A DNA stretch of 25,161 nt from the NCBI GenBank assembly GCA_043381765.1, contig JBHJMP010000206.1:1-25161 (forward strand), written 5' to 3'. A program made the translations under genes and the position numbers. Origin of the DNA: Collodictyon triciliatum (taxonomy: Eukaryota > CRuMs). A model generated the notes under the pieces. That model was given only the letters and a program-made list of their open reading frames with translations. It was not told the origin of the DNA and ran no database searches. This document shows, one piece after another, positions 1 through 16,807 of the stretch (position 1 is its first letter; the number at the start of each line of letters is the position of its first letter).

Positions 1-26
1 AAAAAAAAAAAAAAAAAAAAAAAAAA

Positions 27-61
<35 letters not shown>

Positions 62-80
62 AAAAAAACAAAAAAAAAAA
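1..80. repeat. A-rich simple sequence at left edge
   Basis: Nearly pure A with a few isolated C residues (27, 61, 69). The right edge of the window carries the same kind of A-rich, C-interrupted sequence on the same strand. It looks like a place where assembly stopped. It lies upstream of the first gene and has no coding content. Confidence 0.9.
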
Positions 81-215
81 GATAAATATACGAAAATTCT
101 ATGTCGGGATTTTTTTATTCTACTCTCTTATTTTTTTCCTTTTTTCATCGGACAGTTTTTACTTAATTCTTCACAAAAAAACAAACTCATAAGCACTCTG
201 GTGGGCAGTTCAGCG

Positions 216-1761
216 ATGCAGACACGAAAGGTCGAGGCATTTGACACTGCGGGGCTGCGGGCTGCTTTCGAGACATTTGCCGCAAAGACTCACCCACAAA
301 TTCCACACACCGAGCCACGCGCAGCAGTGCTGATTGGACTTAGGCTGGGAATATCTGGCGAGTATGAAATACTGCTAACAGAAAGGTAAGATTGGTTCCA
401 AATTCTATATATTAATTTATGACAGCACTAGCACAGACTAATATGAACCATTAAGGAGAGCTCGTTGTCATGCCCCGGCGAAAACCAGATAGAATATGAT
501 TTTTTAAATATTATTATATTATATTACTTTTATTGTTATCATCATCATTATCCCCTTAGTTTGTAATTGTATTCGTATTAATATTTGCATTTGTTGTTGG
601 TTTTGTTGTTTCGTGGTCATTAAGAATTTCATATGTACATCTACATCCTTCCGTCAGAATCACGTTGTTCTGGGCACATAAGCAGCCTATATTGATTTTA
701 TTCGGTAATTCAGTTATTTTTTAATGGATTATTTTCATAAAATATACATGGTATCTCGGACAGGTCAAAAGAATTGAAGACCCACGCTGGTGAAGTTGCG
801 CTTCCTGGAGGAAAGATGGACGAATCAGATGCAAACATTTATGAGACTGCGCTGGTAAACGAAAAAAAAATTAATAATGATAAGCTGATCAACGGCATAA
901 TATTTCAATTATCGATTGATCTGATTAGAGAGAAGCAAAAGAAGAGGTTGGATTAGAACGTCATCAAGTAAAAATAATTGGACATCTAGAATCCTTCGTT
1001 TCAAAGTATGCTGATACTTCTTTTTTTTTAAAATAATTTTGATACCATTAAGTTATTATGTACCTTTTCATAGAATATAAGTCTAATTTTCCAAATTCAT
1101 CATATACATATCGATTAATAAATTCCTATTCTACCAAAGACATCTTATCCTAGTGACTCCTGTAGTGGCCTTTATTCCAGACGACTTTGAGCCAAAAACA
1201 GACCCCTCCGAGGTTAATTGAGCACCCCCTACTCATACTTTTTTTTAATTTTGTGCCCATTCAAATGATTGAGCATGAAGTTTTTTTCTTCCCTGTATTT
1301 GATTCAAGATAATTAATGAACATCAAGTTAATCTTTCATATCAACTATCACAAACAAGTCTATACTAGCGAATATGAGCTTCTCACATTGTGTTACTTGT
1401 TAAAAAAATATCTAGAGAAATATAAGATTCACTAACAAACATAAATCAATATAAATTGCAGGGTGAAAAGCCAAAAAAAAACTATTCAAGGTGATGTTTA
1501 CTCCTGTAGGTTTCCAGATGCTTCTTCGTTCCAATATCAGGTTTCACGAAAGGAGAGAGTCATAGACACACAGATATACCCTGGCTTAATAGCTATATGA
1601 GACTACATTTCATCGAACATGAAGGAACAACAATATGGGGGCTGACAGCAATTATAATATTAACATTACTTGAGGCCTTGGATATCCGTGTAGAGTACGA
1701 AATTCACATACCTGGACTTTCAACTTACGCTGAGCTTTCAAAATCATACTCTAAAATATAA
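216..1761 (+). CDS. Nudix hydrolase, CoA diphosphatase-like (NUDT7/PCD1 type)
   Basis: Five exons join without a stop into 220 codons: 216-385, 764-854, 929-1005, 1140-1212 and 1510-1761. The introns are GT-AG with phases 2, 0, 2 and 0. The Nudix box lies at about residues 72-95 (LPGGK, then ALREAKEEVGL), with the one-residue-longer spacing I recall from CoA pyrophosphatases. Just before it, LLTERSKELKTHAGEV fits the CoA-specific signature of that subfamily, and VTPVVAF (about 118-124) and TIWGLTA near the C terminus are also typical. The family hydrolyses CoA and acyl-CoA to phosphopantetheine and 3',5'-ADP, often in peroxisomes. The last three residues are SKI, a plausible type 1 peroxisomal signal. 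ATG 216 is the first Met in frame. An AATAAA lies about 25 nt after the stop. The family is clear; the exact substrate is inferred. Confidence 0.9.
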
Positions 1762-3035
1762 CCACCAACTCTAATTCCAGAGCTAGAAAATAAACAGCTT
1801 CATAAATACATCATGAAAAATTGAAAGGGTGTAGCCTATATACTTTGACTTTAACACATCCTTAGTTTTTTTTTTTTATTTATTTATTCAGTTTTTAATG
1901 TATGCAACTTACGATTGGTCTATAGGTATGTCATTTTTTCTTTTTTAGATTATATTTTAACATCCAAGAAAATGAATGTAAATGAAAGTCGCGACGAAAA
2001 AAAGAACGAGTATTTGGCTGATTACCATATATGAAAATAATTATTAATCAGTTTCATTTTTAATTGGTAGAATGTATATCAGGGTTTTGATAATCAATCA
2101 CATCTATTTTGTCCGTCCAGATTCAGTCGAGCGGTCAAAAATTTATTGGGAATACTTCACCATTTCTACTCTCAAAATAAAAGTGAAACAAATGCTGCTA
2201 TCGAGCGCCAAAATATCTAGGTTTAACACTTTAATTTACATCCCTTCGACACAATCATATATCTCCCTTCACCCTTCTTACCTCGCTTTGTAGCAAAGTT
2301 AAGCCTGACTTTGTTAAAATTATACCACTTTTCCCTTCATAGTAAAGAGGTTCGGCTAACCCACTTTCCTATTTTCGACTCGAAGTAAAACGAGCATATT
2401 CATAAATACTGTGATAATGCGTACTAGTATCATACGCTATCGCCTTGAAGCATTCGTTCGCTTGATGGAATGGCATCATATAATGAAGTGTGATTATTTT
2501 ATAAACCTTTCGAATGAATTCTTCAGTACATTACTACATACTTTTTTTTTCAACTTCGGGTTCCAAAGTTCTTGTTCTCCTTAGTCTCAATAATTTCCTC
2601 CGTGCATCGGATTTAGTGGAAAAAAATTGAAAATCTTTTTGCAGTGCTTTATGGATGACGAGGCTTAATGTTTACCTAACATATATCAGTATTTTTCATC
2701 AGGTTTTTCTGTCCATATTAGCATCGATTATTGAGCAACGCCCTGAAATATAATACATAGTCCCTTTGTTCCGAGGTGAGTTCATTTCTTCTTTTCACGT
2801 AGTAAGCTAAGACACTTCCAACGAACTGAATTCGACCAATCATATTCTTGTTATTCCGTTTCTTTTTGTCTTGCAAATAACTATCGAATCATAAAAAAGT
2901 CTCATGTAATTGAAGCTTATATTTATTTGTTTAACTGATATTAATCATTTTCGCCGACGCAATTCCAAAAGTCATTCTTCGCGTTGCTAGTCAAAATTTT
3001 GAGTTTTGCAAAAAACAAAAACAACAAACGCATCC
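1762..3035. other. Intergenic, AT-rich, nothing firm
   Basis: This stretch separates the Nudix and HMG-box genes. It has poly-T tracts and an AATAAA near 1788 that could serve the Nudix transcript. A 73-codon open frame at 2072-2293 has no recognisable motif, no splice partners and AT-driven composition. The last 30 bases before the HMG-box ATG are an A/C-rich leader without upstream ATG. I see no RNA gene. Confidence 0.6.
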
Positions 3036-4289
3036 ATGGACCAAAACTTCTACAACACACCGTTTGATTTCTTTGAATCGGACGGTTTCAGTTTCTGTGA
3101 GCCGATATCAGAAGAAGCTTCACGTCCAGAATTGATGCAAACAGGGTCGTACGAATCTTTGACACAGCCTAGAATTCCTGATACTCCTAGCTTATCTCAC
3201 AATTACTTTGATAAGTTACCAATCAGTTCTCACAAATCTAAGGTGTCATGGGATTCGAATGAAAAATCTACCCAGCTGCAATCACAGGAAGAGTTTTTTA
3301 CGAATAAGTCAGGCAATTATTCCCGACCTGCGCATAAGGCACACAATTTCACACCAGGGCTCGATTCATCATTTTCTTCACTTCCAGAGTCAAGTCTGTC
3401 ATCAGAGTCTTATCAGGTAGAACAAAGTCCCACAGAAGTAAGATTAACAAGCACTTTGCAACAACTTGGAGCAGAATGTTTCGACAACAAAACGCGGTTG
3501 TCTGCAGCATCTCAATTTTCACAAGAATACGAAAATGTGAGCCAACTTCCAAGTACCAGTTCTTTGCCTGACAACGACTTAAACCCGTATGCACAAACAA
3601 GTGGTGACATTCAAAATACTCTTCCTAAGACTGATTTCTGTCTGCATTCTGAAGATAAGACTACAGAGTTCGAAAACTCAAAGGCTCCTAATGTAGAGCT
3701 CCCAGAAGACTATGACCAAATATCTGATTGTGAGGTGGGCGATAGGTTAGTCCGTCTTAGAAAACCGATGAATGCATATCTCCTCTTTTGTAAAGACTAC
3801 CGGGAGCAGTTTCGTGAGCAGCATCAATTCCAAAATACGACAGAACTGGCAGCATTGATGGGGAGACTTTGGAAGATGCTTCCGGATGATGTACGACAGT
3901 ACTACAAGGCAATTTAACTCAACCGAGAAATCTTTCCTCATCGTCTGCTCTAATGTTTCTGGTTCTCTCTCTCTCTTTTTCTTTTCGTTTTCTTTATTTA
4001 AAACCAAAAACAGTAGTTATAGAAGTAGAGACTAAAAGCAAAAGATGATTATTTTTGAAGACCTCATGTTCGGATCGATTTTTCTTTCGAAAGTTTATTT
4101 ATTGCAACCCAAATGGTGATAATAAAGAAAAATAATTCATCCAAGCAGGTAAAAGCTCGTGACTTGTACAAAAAGTTTATGCAAGATCACCCCATGCACC
4201 ATATCCGACGCATGGAGCGAGGGGTCCAAATGAGAAGGATGATGTCTACGTGGAAGGGAGTCTTTCCCGCGAATCCATCTGCCTCCTAG
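3036..4289 (+). CDS. HMG-box (SOX/TCF/MAT-like) DNA-binding protein
   Basis: Two exons, 3036-3908 and 4149-4289, encode 337 residues. ATG 3036 follows an A/C-rich leader. Residues 1 to about 235 are low-complexity and Ser/Gln/Asn/Pro-rich, as in many fungal and animal transcription factors. The HMG box covers about residues 240-312: RKPMNAYLLFCKDYR (helix 1), AALMGRLWKMLPDDVRQYYK (helix 2) and KARDLYKKFMQDHP (helix 3). The PMNAY core is of the sequence-specific SOX/TCF/MAT type rather than the HMGB type. Without splicing, the frame would stop in the middle of the domain at 3915. Joining AAG to GTAAAAGC at 4149 restores helix 3 exactly, which requires a GC-AG intron (GCAATT donor, AGCAG acceptor, 240 nt). 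The protein ends at TAG 4287, immediately before a poly-histidine-coding microsatellite in the same frame. The target genes are unknown. Confidence 0.85.
3909..4148 (+). other. GC-AG intron in the HMG-box gene
   Basis: The exon ends TACTACAAG and is followed by GCAATT. The acceptor is CCAAGCAG. The phase is 0. No GT donor in range gives an open product: the nearby GTACTA donor leads straight to TAA in the next exon. The restored third helix is the main evidence. Confidence 0.75.
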
Positions 4290-4320
4290 TATCATCACCA
4301 TTATCATCACCATCACCATC

Positions 4321-4351
<31 letters not shown>

Positions 4352-4637
4352 CCATCACCATCACCATCACCATCACCATCACCATCACCATCATCATCAC
4401 CATCATCATCATCACCATCATCATCACCATCACCATCACCATCACCATCACCATCACCATCACCATCACCATCACCATCACCATCACCATCACCATCACC
4501 ATCACCATCACCATCACCATCACCATCACCATCACCATCACCATCACCATCACCATCACCATCACCATCACCATCACCATCACCATCACCATCATCATCA
4601 CCACCATCACCATCACCATCATCACCATCACCATCAT
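4290..4637 (+). repeat. CATCAC/CAT microsatellite, histidine-coding frame
   Basis: About 348 bases made only of CAT and CAC triplets, apart from two TAT near the start. Long stretches are a perfect CATCAC hexamer. It begins directly after the TAG of the HMG-box gene and stays in that reading frame, giving 114 His and 2 Tyr codons, then Gln, Leu and TAG (4644-4646). The other frames read Ser-Pro on the plus strand, and Met-Val or Asp-Gly on the minus strand. Those long open frames are by-products of the repeat. Confidence 0.95.
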
Positions 4638-4646
4638 CAGCTTTAG

Positions 4647-4953
4647 CCTCTCCACTCACACATAATGCTTTTGAATCATCACGACCACCGGTGGTAATGA
4701 ACATCGCCAGGCTTCGTGCTGTCATTCAAACGCAACGAATACCTTCATCCTCGCCCACTTTTTTTCATTTCCCACCACACCACACTCCCTTACTCAGAAG
4801 CACATAAAAGAAGAAGAAAAAAAAAACCGCTGAACGAATCCACCGCGAGAGAGTAGACTCAAAGGCACGACCGAATATTGAACAGTTCACTTCATTATAT
4901 ATCACTCTTTAAGCGAGTTTTTTCTTGTTTTTTTTTTAAAAAAAAAAAAGCAA
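4647..4953. promoter_or_regulatory. Upstream region of the cyclase-like gene
   Basis: Between the microsatellite and ATG 4954. It contains TATATA near 4896, some 55 nt before the ATG, then a T-rich and an A-rich run just before the start codon. No other gene is visible. The promoter role is inferred from position only. Confidence 0.35.
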
Positions 4954-10236
<5,283 letters not shown>

Positions 10237-12203
10237 CCTTTTGCTTTGTATGCATATCTCCGCATCACTTTCAAAATAGAATGCATGGTCTATACATCTA
10301 TTCTGTTCTGGAGAAAAATTATTACCTTACCGTTGGTTGGGACGGACTTCCTGTAATAAAATTGAACATATAAATCCACACGGCTGATGAGAAAATGATT
10401 AATTATTTCATTTTGATATTTGCCACTATGTATGTGCGTCTACAGATTTAATGAAAACATTTAAGGCANNNNNNNNNNNNNNNNNNNNNNNNNNNNNNNN
10501 NNNNNNNNNNNNNNNNNNNNNNNNNNNNNNNNNNNNNNNNNNNNNNNNNNNNNNNNNNNNNNNNNNNNNNNNNNNNNNNNNNNNNNNNNNNNNNNNNNNN
10601 NNNNNNNNNNNNNNNNNNNNNNNNNNNNNNNNNNNNNNNNNNNNNNNNNNNNNNNNNNNNNNNNNNNNNNNNNNNNNNNNNNNNNNNNNNNNNNNNNNNN
10701 NNNNNNNNNNNNNNNNNNNNNNNNNNNNNNNNNNNNNNNNNNNNNNNNNNNNNNNNNNNNNNNNNNNNNNNNNNNNNNNNNNNNNNNNNNNNNNNNNNNN
10801 NNNNNNNNNNNNNNNNNNNNNNNNNNNNNNNNNNNNNNNNNNNNNNNNNNNNNNNNNNNNNNNNNNNNNNNNNNNNNNNNNNNNNNNNNNNNNNNNNNNN
10901 NNNNNNNNNNNNNNNNNNNNNNNNNNNNNNNNNNNNNNNNNNNNNNNNNATTTTCCAACTGAGCATCATTAATATGTTTTGGCCTCAGCACGCACTCTAT
11001 TCACTAGAAAAAAAAGTATATAGGCTTCATTTCAGTCCTGTCACGACACCTAAATTACTTTGGATTATCCAACACCTAAAAAAAAATATAAAACTATGGT
11101 CAACTTAAAGGAAGACTTAATGATGTATTACTAATTCGGACTAATTGATTATTTGAATCGAATAAAGGGAAAAAATAATTCCGGATTAATCGGGCATTTC
11201 ATATTCGTTCATTTTTTATATACAAATTCTGAAGGCCATATCACTCACATATGTCTTTATTTTTTTTTTTTTTACAACAACCAGATATTGAGCAATAAAA
11301 TTAGCTTTTGATAAGTTTATTCGAAATCTTGGCGATATGGCCAGTCGTCTGGAGAAGCTGAAATAAAATTCAAGATTTTATCAAGACGCTAACTGCCTTG
11401 ATACTTTTAAAAAGAACCGTAAATCATATATATTTTCTATCAGGTAGGCTTGGTAGTTTTAATACAAGCACGGCTCTAAATTTTGTTGTCTTCAATAATT
11501 GTATTTGAATTGATTAAAGGAAAATACATTAATAATTATCTTAATCCACAATCTCATGAGGAAAATTATCTTATAACCGCGGAAGAGAGAATGCGTAACA
11601 CGGGATAACTGTTCGCAATTACAGATAAAATATTTGTGGTATGTTGGCAGAAGTTCTATTGCGTTATATGTAGAGTTTCAGACATACTTGACTCAAATAT
11701 GAAACCAAAGCGCATAATTCACACTTTTTTTTTTTTTGTTATACCTTTCGTTTTCTTTCTTGCCTGCACTACTAATTGTTCTTCTATACCGCCAACTTCA
11801 CTAAAATAGCACTCCGTTGAATCAGTTGAAAGAAGAATTAAATAAAATGAATGCCATTATTGTCGATTTTATTTTATCTCTTCGGCCAAAATGTTGGGCA
11901 AAACATAAAAAAACTTTCAACGTCCAACACAAACTGGTGACTTGCTGATACAGGGAACTGATAATTATAATATATGCTAATTTTTCCTGAAATGCCTCAA
12001 AATATTGCGGTTCTAAAATAGACGAGAACGATTACTGATGTCTGCAATATTACCAACTTACTAGAGTGCGTATCTGTGTTTCTTAAAAAAGGAAATAACT
12101 TCAAACTGTTTCTTTCACTGCTTTTCTTATTGGAACATTTGGTTTGATTAAAATTTTATTTCAATCGATCGTGTTTGATACTACCATAAATACTTCACTT
12201 TAG
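10237..12203. other. Low-GC stretch with unresolved coding-like islands and a 481-N gap
   Basis: This begins right after the cyclase stop and contains N gap 10469-10949. An ATG at 10281 opens 30 codons (MHGLYIYSVLEKNYYLTVGW...) with possible donors near 10330-10360, 45 nt after the preceding stop. From the gap edge, 10950-11109 is open on the plus strand for 52 codons. On the minus strand, the sequence just before that gap edge reads LRPKHINDAQLEN. Around 11359 a strong minus-strand acceptor (TTTTATTTCAG) precedes an 18-codon open tail. These islands do not assemble into one gene by phase, and the strand is undecided. Confidence 0.3.
10469..10949. other. Assembly gap, 481 N
   Basis: Unknown sequence. 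Open frames touch both sides, so coding sequence may be missing. Confidence 0.97.
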
Positions 12204-12395
12204 TGGTCTCACTACTCCTGTTGGTGCAAATCCAGTAAGTTTAAATCAGAAAGTTTATATTTTAAAATGATATATTAATTATTCATATATATGATTTTTT
12301 GCCAGTTATTTCGCTTCAGTAGCCAAAAAGTATGCGCACAGATGGAAGAGCTACCTGTGCAAGTCTCATCACTCACGAATCTGCAAGCGATGTGA
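12204..12395 (+). CDS. Possible 3' end of an unidentified spliced gene
   Basis: Candidate exon 12204-12234 follows a TTTAG acceptor and ends at a consensus GTAAGT donor. After a 71-nt intron with a strong TTTTTTGCCAG acceptor, exon 12306-12395 continues in phase (LFRFSSQKVCAQMEELPVQV...) to TGA 12393. The splice sites are among the best in this stretch and the intron length suits the window. The product is only about 40 residues, without a recognisable motif, and no upstream exon joins with certainty. Confidence 0.25.
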
Positions 12396-13978
12396 ATAAA
12401 TTTAGACCTCACACAGAATAAGGAGAGTATCATGTGGAATTCCTAATCTTCTCTGCCGGAACAACAATAAATAGAAATATCGCCTATACATACCAGCTCT
12501 GAAAATTTAAGAACACATTTGATAAACATATTTAATACATGTATAAAGGGAAACGATATATATTTTAATACAAAAAATTATTGCATTAACAATTGGACAA
12601 CACTGCCGATGCCGAACGAGCTGAAAGAAACAAAAAATTGAAGAGGCCATGCAAATCCTGTATCTCGAAAAGAGTTAGAATAATATAAAAATTTCATCGG
12701 AAATGTAAGAAAATGGTAAATATCGATGGCAAGCAATATATGCGCAAGAGTTGAAGACAGTTCACACAGGGTTTGAAAATTATGATTTTTTTAAAGAAAA
12801 AAACCTTCATTGATAAAACAAAATTAAGCCTTACAGTGACACATAATATGCATACTAAATCTAAATGTGTTGCAATAATTTTGCATATGATGTAATTTAT
12901 GCCTTCCGCTCATTAAATACTGAACATTGTATCATGTGAATATAATAGTTTATTAATTACTATTGAATATAAGCAAGGACAGATTTAGCAGCTTATTGGG
13001 TGATGCATCGTGCATCCGAGGTCAGCAGTATAGAGTAAGAGTTGAATATTGAAAAGGCATTTACGCAGTTGCTAAGGCCATGTTCACGTGGGAACGCATC
13101 GCTGAGGGGGTAAAATTATCATAATTTATTATTGGTTTATGAGATATTACATTTGCAGCATTATTCTGATTAATATTTCATTTTCCAGACAAATAAAAAA
13201 GAAGCAAACTGACCAAAAAAAGTTTCCTACGAAGAAAGGATGGATGACTATTCATAAGCAATGATTATTAGCAACTATGTCCTTTTATTTTTGCGTGGCT
13301 TTATCTTGTGTAAATGAGAGTGTAAATCTAAGCCCTTCAAATGAATAGCTTGAGAAAATCAAAGAGGTGACCGAGGTCAAAAGAAGCTGTCGTTCCAGCA
13401 TAAGTGTTTCTGGCGTTTGTTACAGTTACTCAAATTAAGAGCTCTGCAGTTCTAAAGTGTCAAAAAAAAACATTCTACTTTGTCTGTATCATGTCAGCCC
13501 TCAACGATTAAAATGAAAGTCTCGCGTTTGGATTCCCAGTGTGTACCGAGCCAATTCATGTGTATGAAAAGGCAATGAGTATCTTAAAAATTGTGATTGA
13601 TTCGCGTTTGCAGGATATACAAGCAGGCAAGGACGCTAGTGGTAAGGTCACAAAAAGGTTCATATGTTTTCCGATGCAAGGGGAGAAATATTCAGGATTA
13701 CACCAAAAATAAGTGTGTTGTCTTTGAGAAGTGGCGTAATCTTTTCGAGGCATGATGAAATGCATACCGAACTAAATGATGACGACCATGCTCCTATGTA
13801 AATTAAAATGAATCGATTCAAAATATGTTTTGCTGGTTAATTCATATTTAATGCACAATCAATGAATGATATATCCATAATCTATCATTTTATTTACTGT
13901 TCATCATTATATCTTGGTATAATATGTAATTTTATAATATTTTGCATTCCAAGTAACTTGAATTTGGAGTTGTACTGA
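12396..13978. other. Low-GC stretch with scattered open frames, no resolved gene
   Basis: Several short, protein-like open stretches occur on the plus strand: around 12722-12790 (RWQAIYAQELKTVHTG...), 12980-13111 with a GTAAGA donor, and 13513-13716 (EPIHVYEKAMSILKIVIDSR...) containing a TTTGCAG acceptor and a GTAAGG donor. Alternative frames and the minus strand are also open in places, so none can be fixed. They may be exons of the gene ending at 14691. No known domain is seen. Confidence 0.3.
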
Positions 13979-13993
13979 TTAAAAAAAAAAAAG

Positions 13994-14691
13994 AGAAAAC
14001 TACGCCATCAAAAGAGGGTTCATGTTGTACTGTTTTATCCATTTTGCCCTGAACCTTCATTAAAAAGTGCGCATGGTGAACAAAGTGACTGTATACACCA
14101 CAAAATACGCAAAGCATTAAATCAACAAATGCAGTATGCCAATTTGATTATCTGCCTTAAAATACAAGAGCTTTATTGTTCAAAACGCAAGCTGGCGGTG
14201 TGCATAATTCTGTTAAGGTAAAATCATTCAGGTATGCATATTATAATTTATTTTTTTTTACAAATATTATATGTACGACTCTTTTATTCTTATAAAAGAT
14301 GGTTCATTAATAAGAAGCGTTTAGACACATACAAACTGAAAAAAAACCGAGACAGATATTTAGAAAAAATCAAGGCAAGTTCTATATTTTAAAAGAAGGG
14401 CTAAAAATCTAGAAGTAGAAGTTTTTTTTTTTGAATGTCACCGATGCCCAATAAACAAAAATAATTAAAATTGTATTTTATCATACGCATGAGATTTTTT
14501 TTTATGATTTGATGTGTTTATTTTAGGTTAATAACAAATACTAAATTCATACTGTTCAACAGCTGGAATCATTGAAGTACTGTGTCATTGACCCACTCCA
14601 AAAGCCAAAGGATAAGCTAGTCTATGATATGCACTTAATTTACATCGACGAGAAAGCTCTATGCGCGCTCATGAAAAAGCCTGAGGAATAG
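13994..14691 (+). CDS. Hypothetical protein, 3' exons of an intron-containing gene
   Basis: Three exons join in phase: about 13994-14217 (open since 13979; start not resolved), 14299-14374 and 14563-14691 (TAG). The first intron is GTAAAA...AAAAG. The second uses the canonical GC donor AAG|GCAAGT with acceptor TTCAACAG. The product is Lys-rich and helical (KKRLDTYKLKKNRDRYLEKI), then VIDPLQKPKDKLVYDMHLIY, ending KKPEE. The last exon is richer in G+C than its flanks, and the opposite strand is closed there, which favours coding on this strand. I do not recognise the family. The 5' exons probably lie in 12.4-13.9 kb. Confidence 0.4.
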
Positions 14692-16807
14692 CGTTCACAG
14701 TTTCAAACAGAACATGTACTTAACTCGGTAAATAATATATATGTATAGATCTTCTACTTCAAAAAATGACGCACCCATTGAAATATCCCCACTTAGGATT
14801 ATCTCCAGTGTGCCGCGGTTCAACCTGAATGAATAAAAAAAAAAGGCAATACGAGCGAGTCATTCTATTTGAATTAAATGCCACAGAATTCACCCCAAAA
14901 CACAACACGCAGCTTACGAAAAAAAAAACCTTTATCATCTCACATAAATCAAAAAAAAAAAAACAAACAAACACAGAGGTCACCTTATATAAATATTTTA
15001 TCACATTTCTGCATTTTTCTACCTATACCGCAGCAAATCCTGAGGCTTTTTATGGTATTTCAACACTTAAGCTCAAGTTTAGTGTCCATGAATCGTATGT
15101 GCTCATCCACAGAACGGAAACAATAATACCACACATGAAGACCTGCAGATGGTGTACACACATTTCACAATAGCTTCAGCCACATGTGTTCCTGTATTAA
15201 TCAGCTAATAAAAAGCATTATTTTGTTACACAGACCGAAATTAATTGATGTGTCTGATAAAAGACCCATTGCGTTTGCATGCTATAAAGACCATCAAACG
15301 AAGCTTTGCCTTAACGGTTGGACAGTTTTCAAAATTATCAGGGGTAAAAGTGTTTGAGAAAATACAAATAATCACACGCTCTCGGTTTCTTTTGATAGCC
15401 AAGGAAGTTTAAATGTGACAAACTCTGGCAACCAAAAAAAAAAAAAAATCCAAAAGTTTAACAAAATAAGATTTAGTTTATTTGCACCATGAAATGTAAA
15501 GGCAAAATCAGCGACTCCATAGACTCGCATGTTGATTGTGAGCGTGTCAATAAAGAGAATAGACTCCTAGTTCTATGCGCTGGTTGCGATTGTGTATAGG
15601 CATATTCTGAAAGAACGATATTTTGAAGGCATTATCAGACTGGAACATATATTCCGAGCCTCATATGGTATTATGGTGTTTGTGAAAACAAAATGAGCTA
15701 ATACTTGTATAATTTTCAAGATGCAGTCCGGCACTACATTCTCCTGAAAGGTTTTCTTGGGTGCCTGCTTCGGAAATAAAGGCATATTATTATATTATAC
15801 ATTACAACTTCTTTACGCAAGTTTGTAGCTTCTTTCACCTCTTATTTAAAAAAACTTCTTTTTGTTGTATTTAAAACTGAAAATATTGAAAATAAAAGGC
15901 TAAAATAAAACTCGCAACAAGTCCTTTATGCAGAAAAGTAAAATAAGATATATGTAAATAACCAAAAAAAAAAAACTTAGGTACGGTGATTCTTTCAGAT
16001 TTATGTCAATTTTGTTGATTTTAAAACGGTTTTTTCTTAATATCATCTGTGCGATTAGCCAAATTAAAAAAATTATATGCATCCTTTGATTATTTTTTTT
16101 TCAACTTGGGCAGTGGATATGTGTGCCGATGAGAAGGGCAAAGTTTTTTTTTTTATTCAAGCGGTTTAAATGATTCTTTTGTTGTTTCATTTCATGGGTT
16201 TATTTAGAGAAAACAGGGCTGAAGAGACGACCCTCATGTCAAGTTGTGAAATGGTGGTTTAACAAAGACTTAATTAGCAGATAATCACAAATAATAACTG
16301 CACACAGATACAAAAAAATTCTCTATAATTAACCTGATTTTATCCATACTTTTCTACATGCATAACAAAACGACATAAAATAAAAGAGAAGATATGCAAT
16401 TTTCCTTTTTTCTTTTCATTTGATCACTAATTAAATCCCATTCCATGGTGTATTTCGCGTTGTGCATCGGTACCAAACAAAACTCGAAACTTCCCATCTC
16501 ACACAACTTTGTAAGGATGATTAAAGAGACGCATGGCACGTAATCGTGTAATAAAATCATGGCTAAAGCCATTCGTAAACGTTTCAAGGATGTCTTTTAT
16601 TGCTTCCACATGATGTACTTCTCCATTTATAAACTATATCATACACAGCCAGATGGAGATGATGGCGTAAAAAGAAGAAACAATAACAATAATAATAGTA
16701 CCCATCCAAGCAACAAAGAATACAGAGAAGCAAGCAGAACAGACACGCGCGGTTTATTCTGGAGAGGGCAGAGCCAAGGCCAAGGCAAGGCAAGCAAAGC
16801 AGGGAGA
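14692..16807. other. Low-GC stretch up to the glutamine synthetase 3' end, unresolved islands
   Basis: Plus-strand islands include 15034-15174 after a CTATACCGCAG acceptor, 15234-15343 after TTGTTACACAG and ending at a GTAAAA donor (RPIAFACYKDHQTKLCLNGW...), and 15570-15692 after CTCCTAG (YRHILKERYFEGIIRLEHIF). A minus-strand 70-codon frame (15785-15573) overlaps the last one. Phases do not link these into one gene, and some continue across in-frame stops, so decay or intervening introns are both possible. The final part, about 16590-16807, is 3' flank of glutamine synthetase. Confidence 0.3.
16753..16758 (-). terminator. AATAAA polyadenylation signal of glutamine synthetase
   Basis: AATAAA on the minus strand about 50 nt after the glutamine synthetase stop codon, in the expected place. 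The assignment rests on motif and position. Confidence 0.5.

Noticed and set aside
2072-2293. 73-codon plus-strand frame in the Nudix/HMG-box interval
   Set aside because: AT-driven composition, no recognisable motif and no supporting splice sites.
4137-4807. Long open frames coding Met-Val, Asp-Gly and Ser-Pro repeats
   Set aside because: They are translations of the CATCAC microsatellite in other frames. They extend only a short way into flanking DNA and have no start or splice context.
13556-13765. 69-codon minus-strand frame
   Set aside because: The plus strand is also open here with a better acceptor (TTTGCAG) and donor (GTAAGG). Neither can be confirmed, so it is only described within the unresolved region.
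12980-15500. Stop-codon reassignment, because some coding-like frames continue past TGA or TAG
   Set aside because: All confident genes in the window (glutamine synthetase, UNG, LRR, Nudix, HMG-box, cyclase) are open in the standard code and use TAA or TAG as stops. Decay, introns or chance explain the rest better.
16354-16587. 77-codon minus-strand frame downstream of glutamine synthetase
   Set aside because: It lies in the 3' flank of the gene, has no motif, and the other frames there are equally open.
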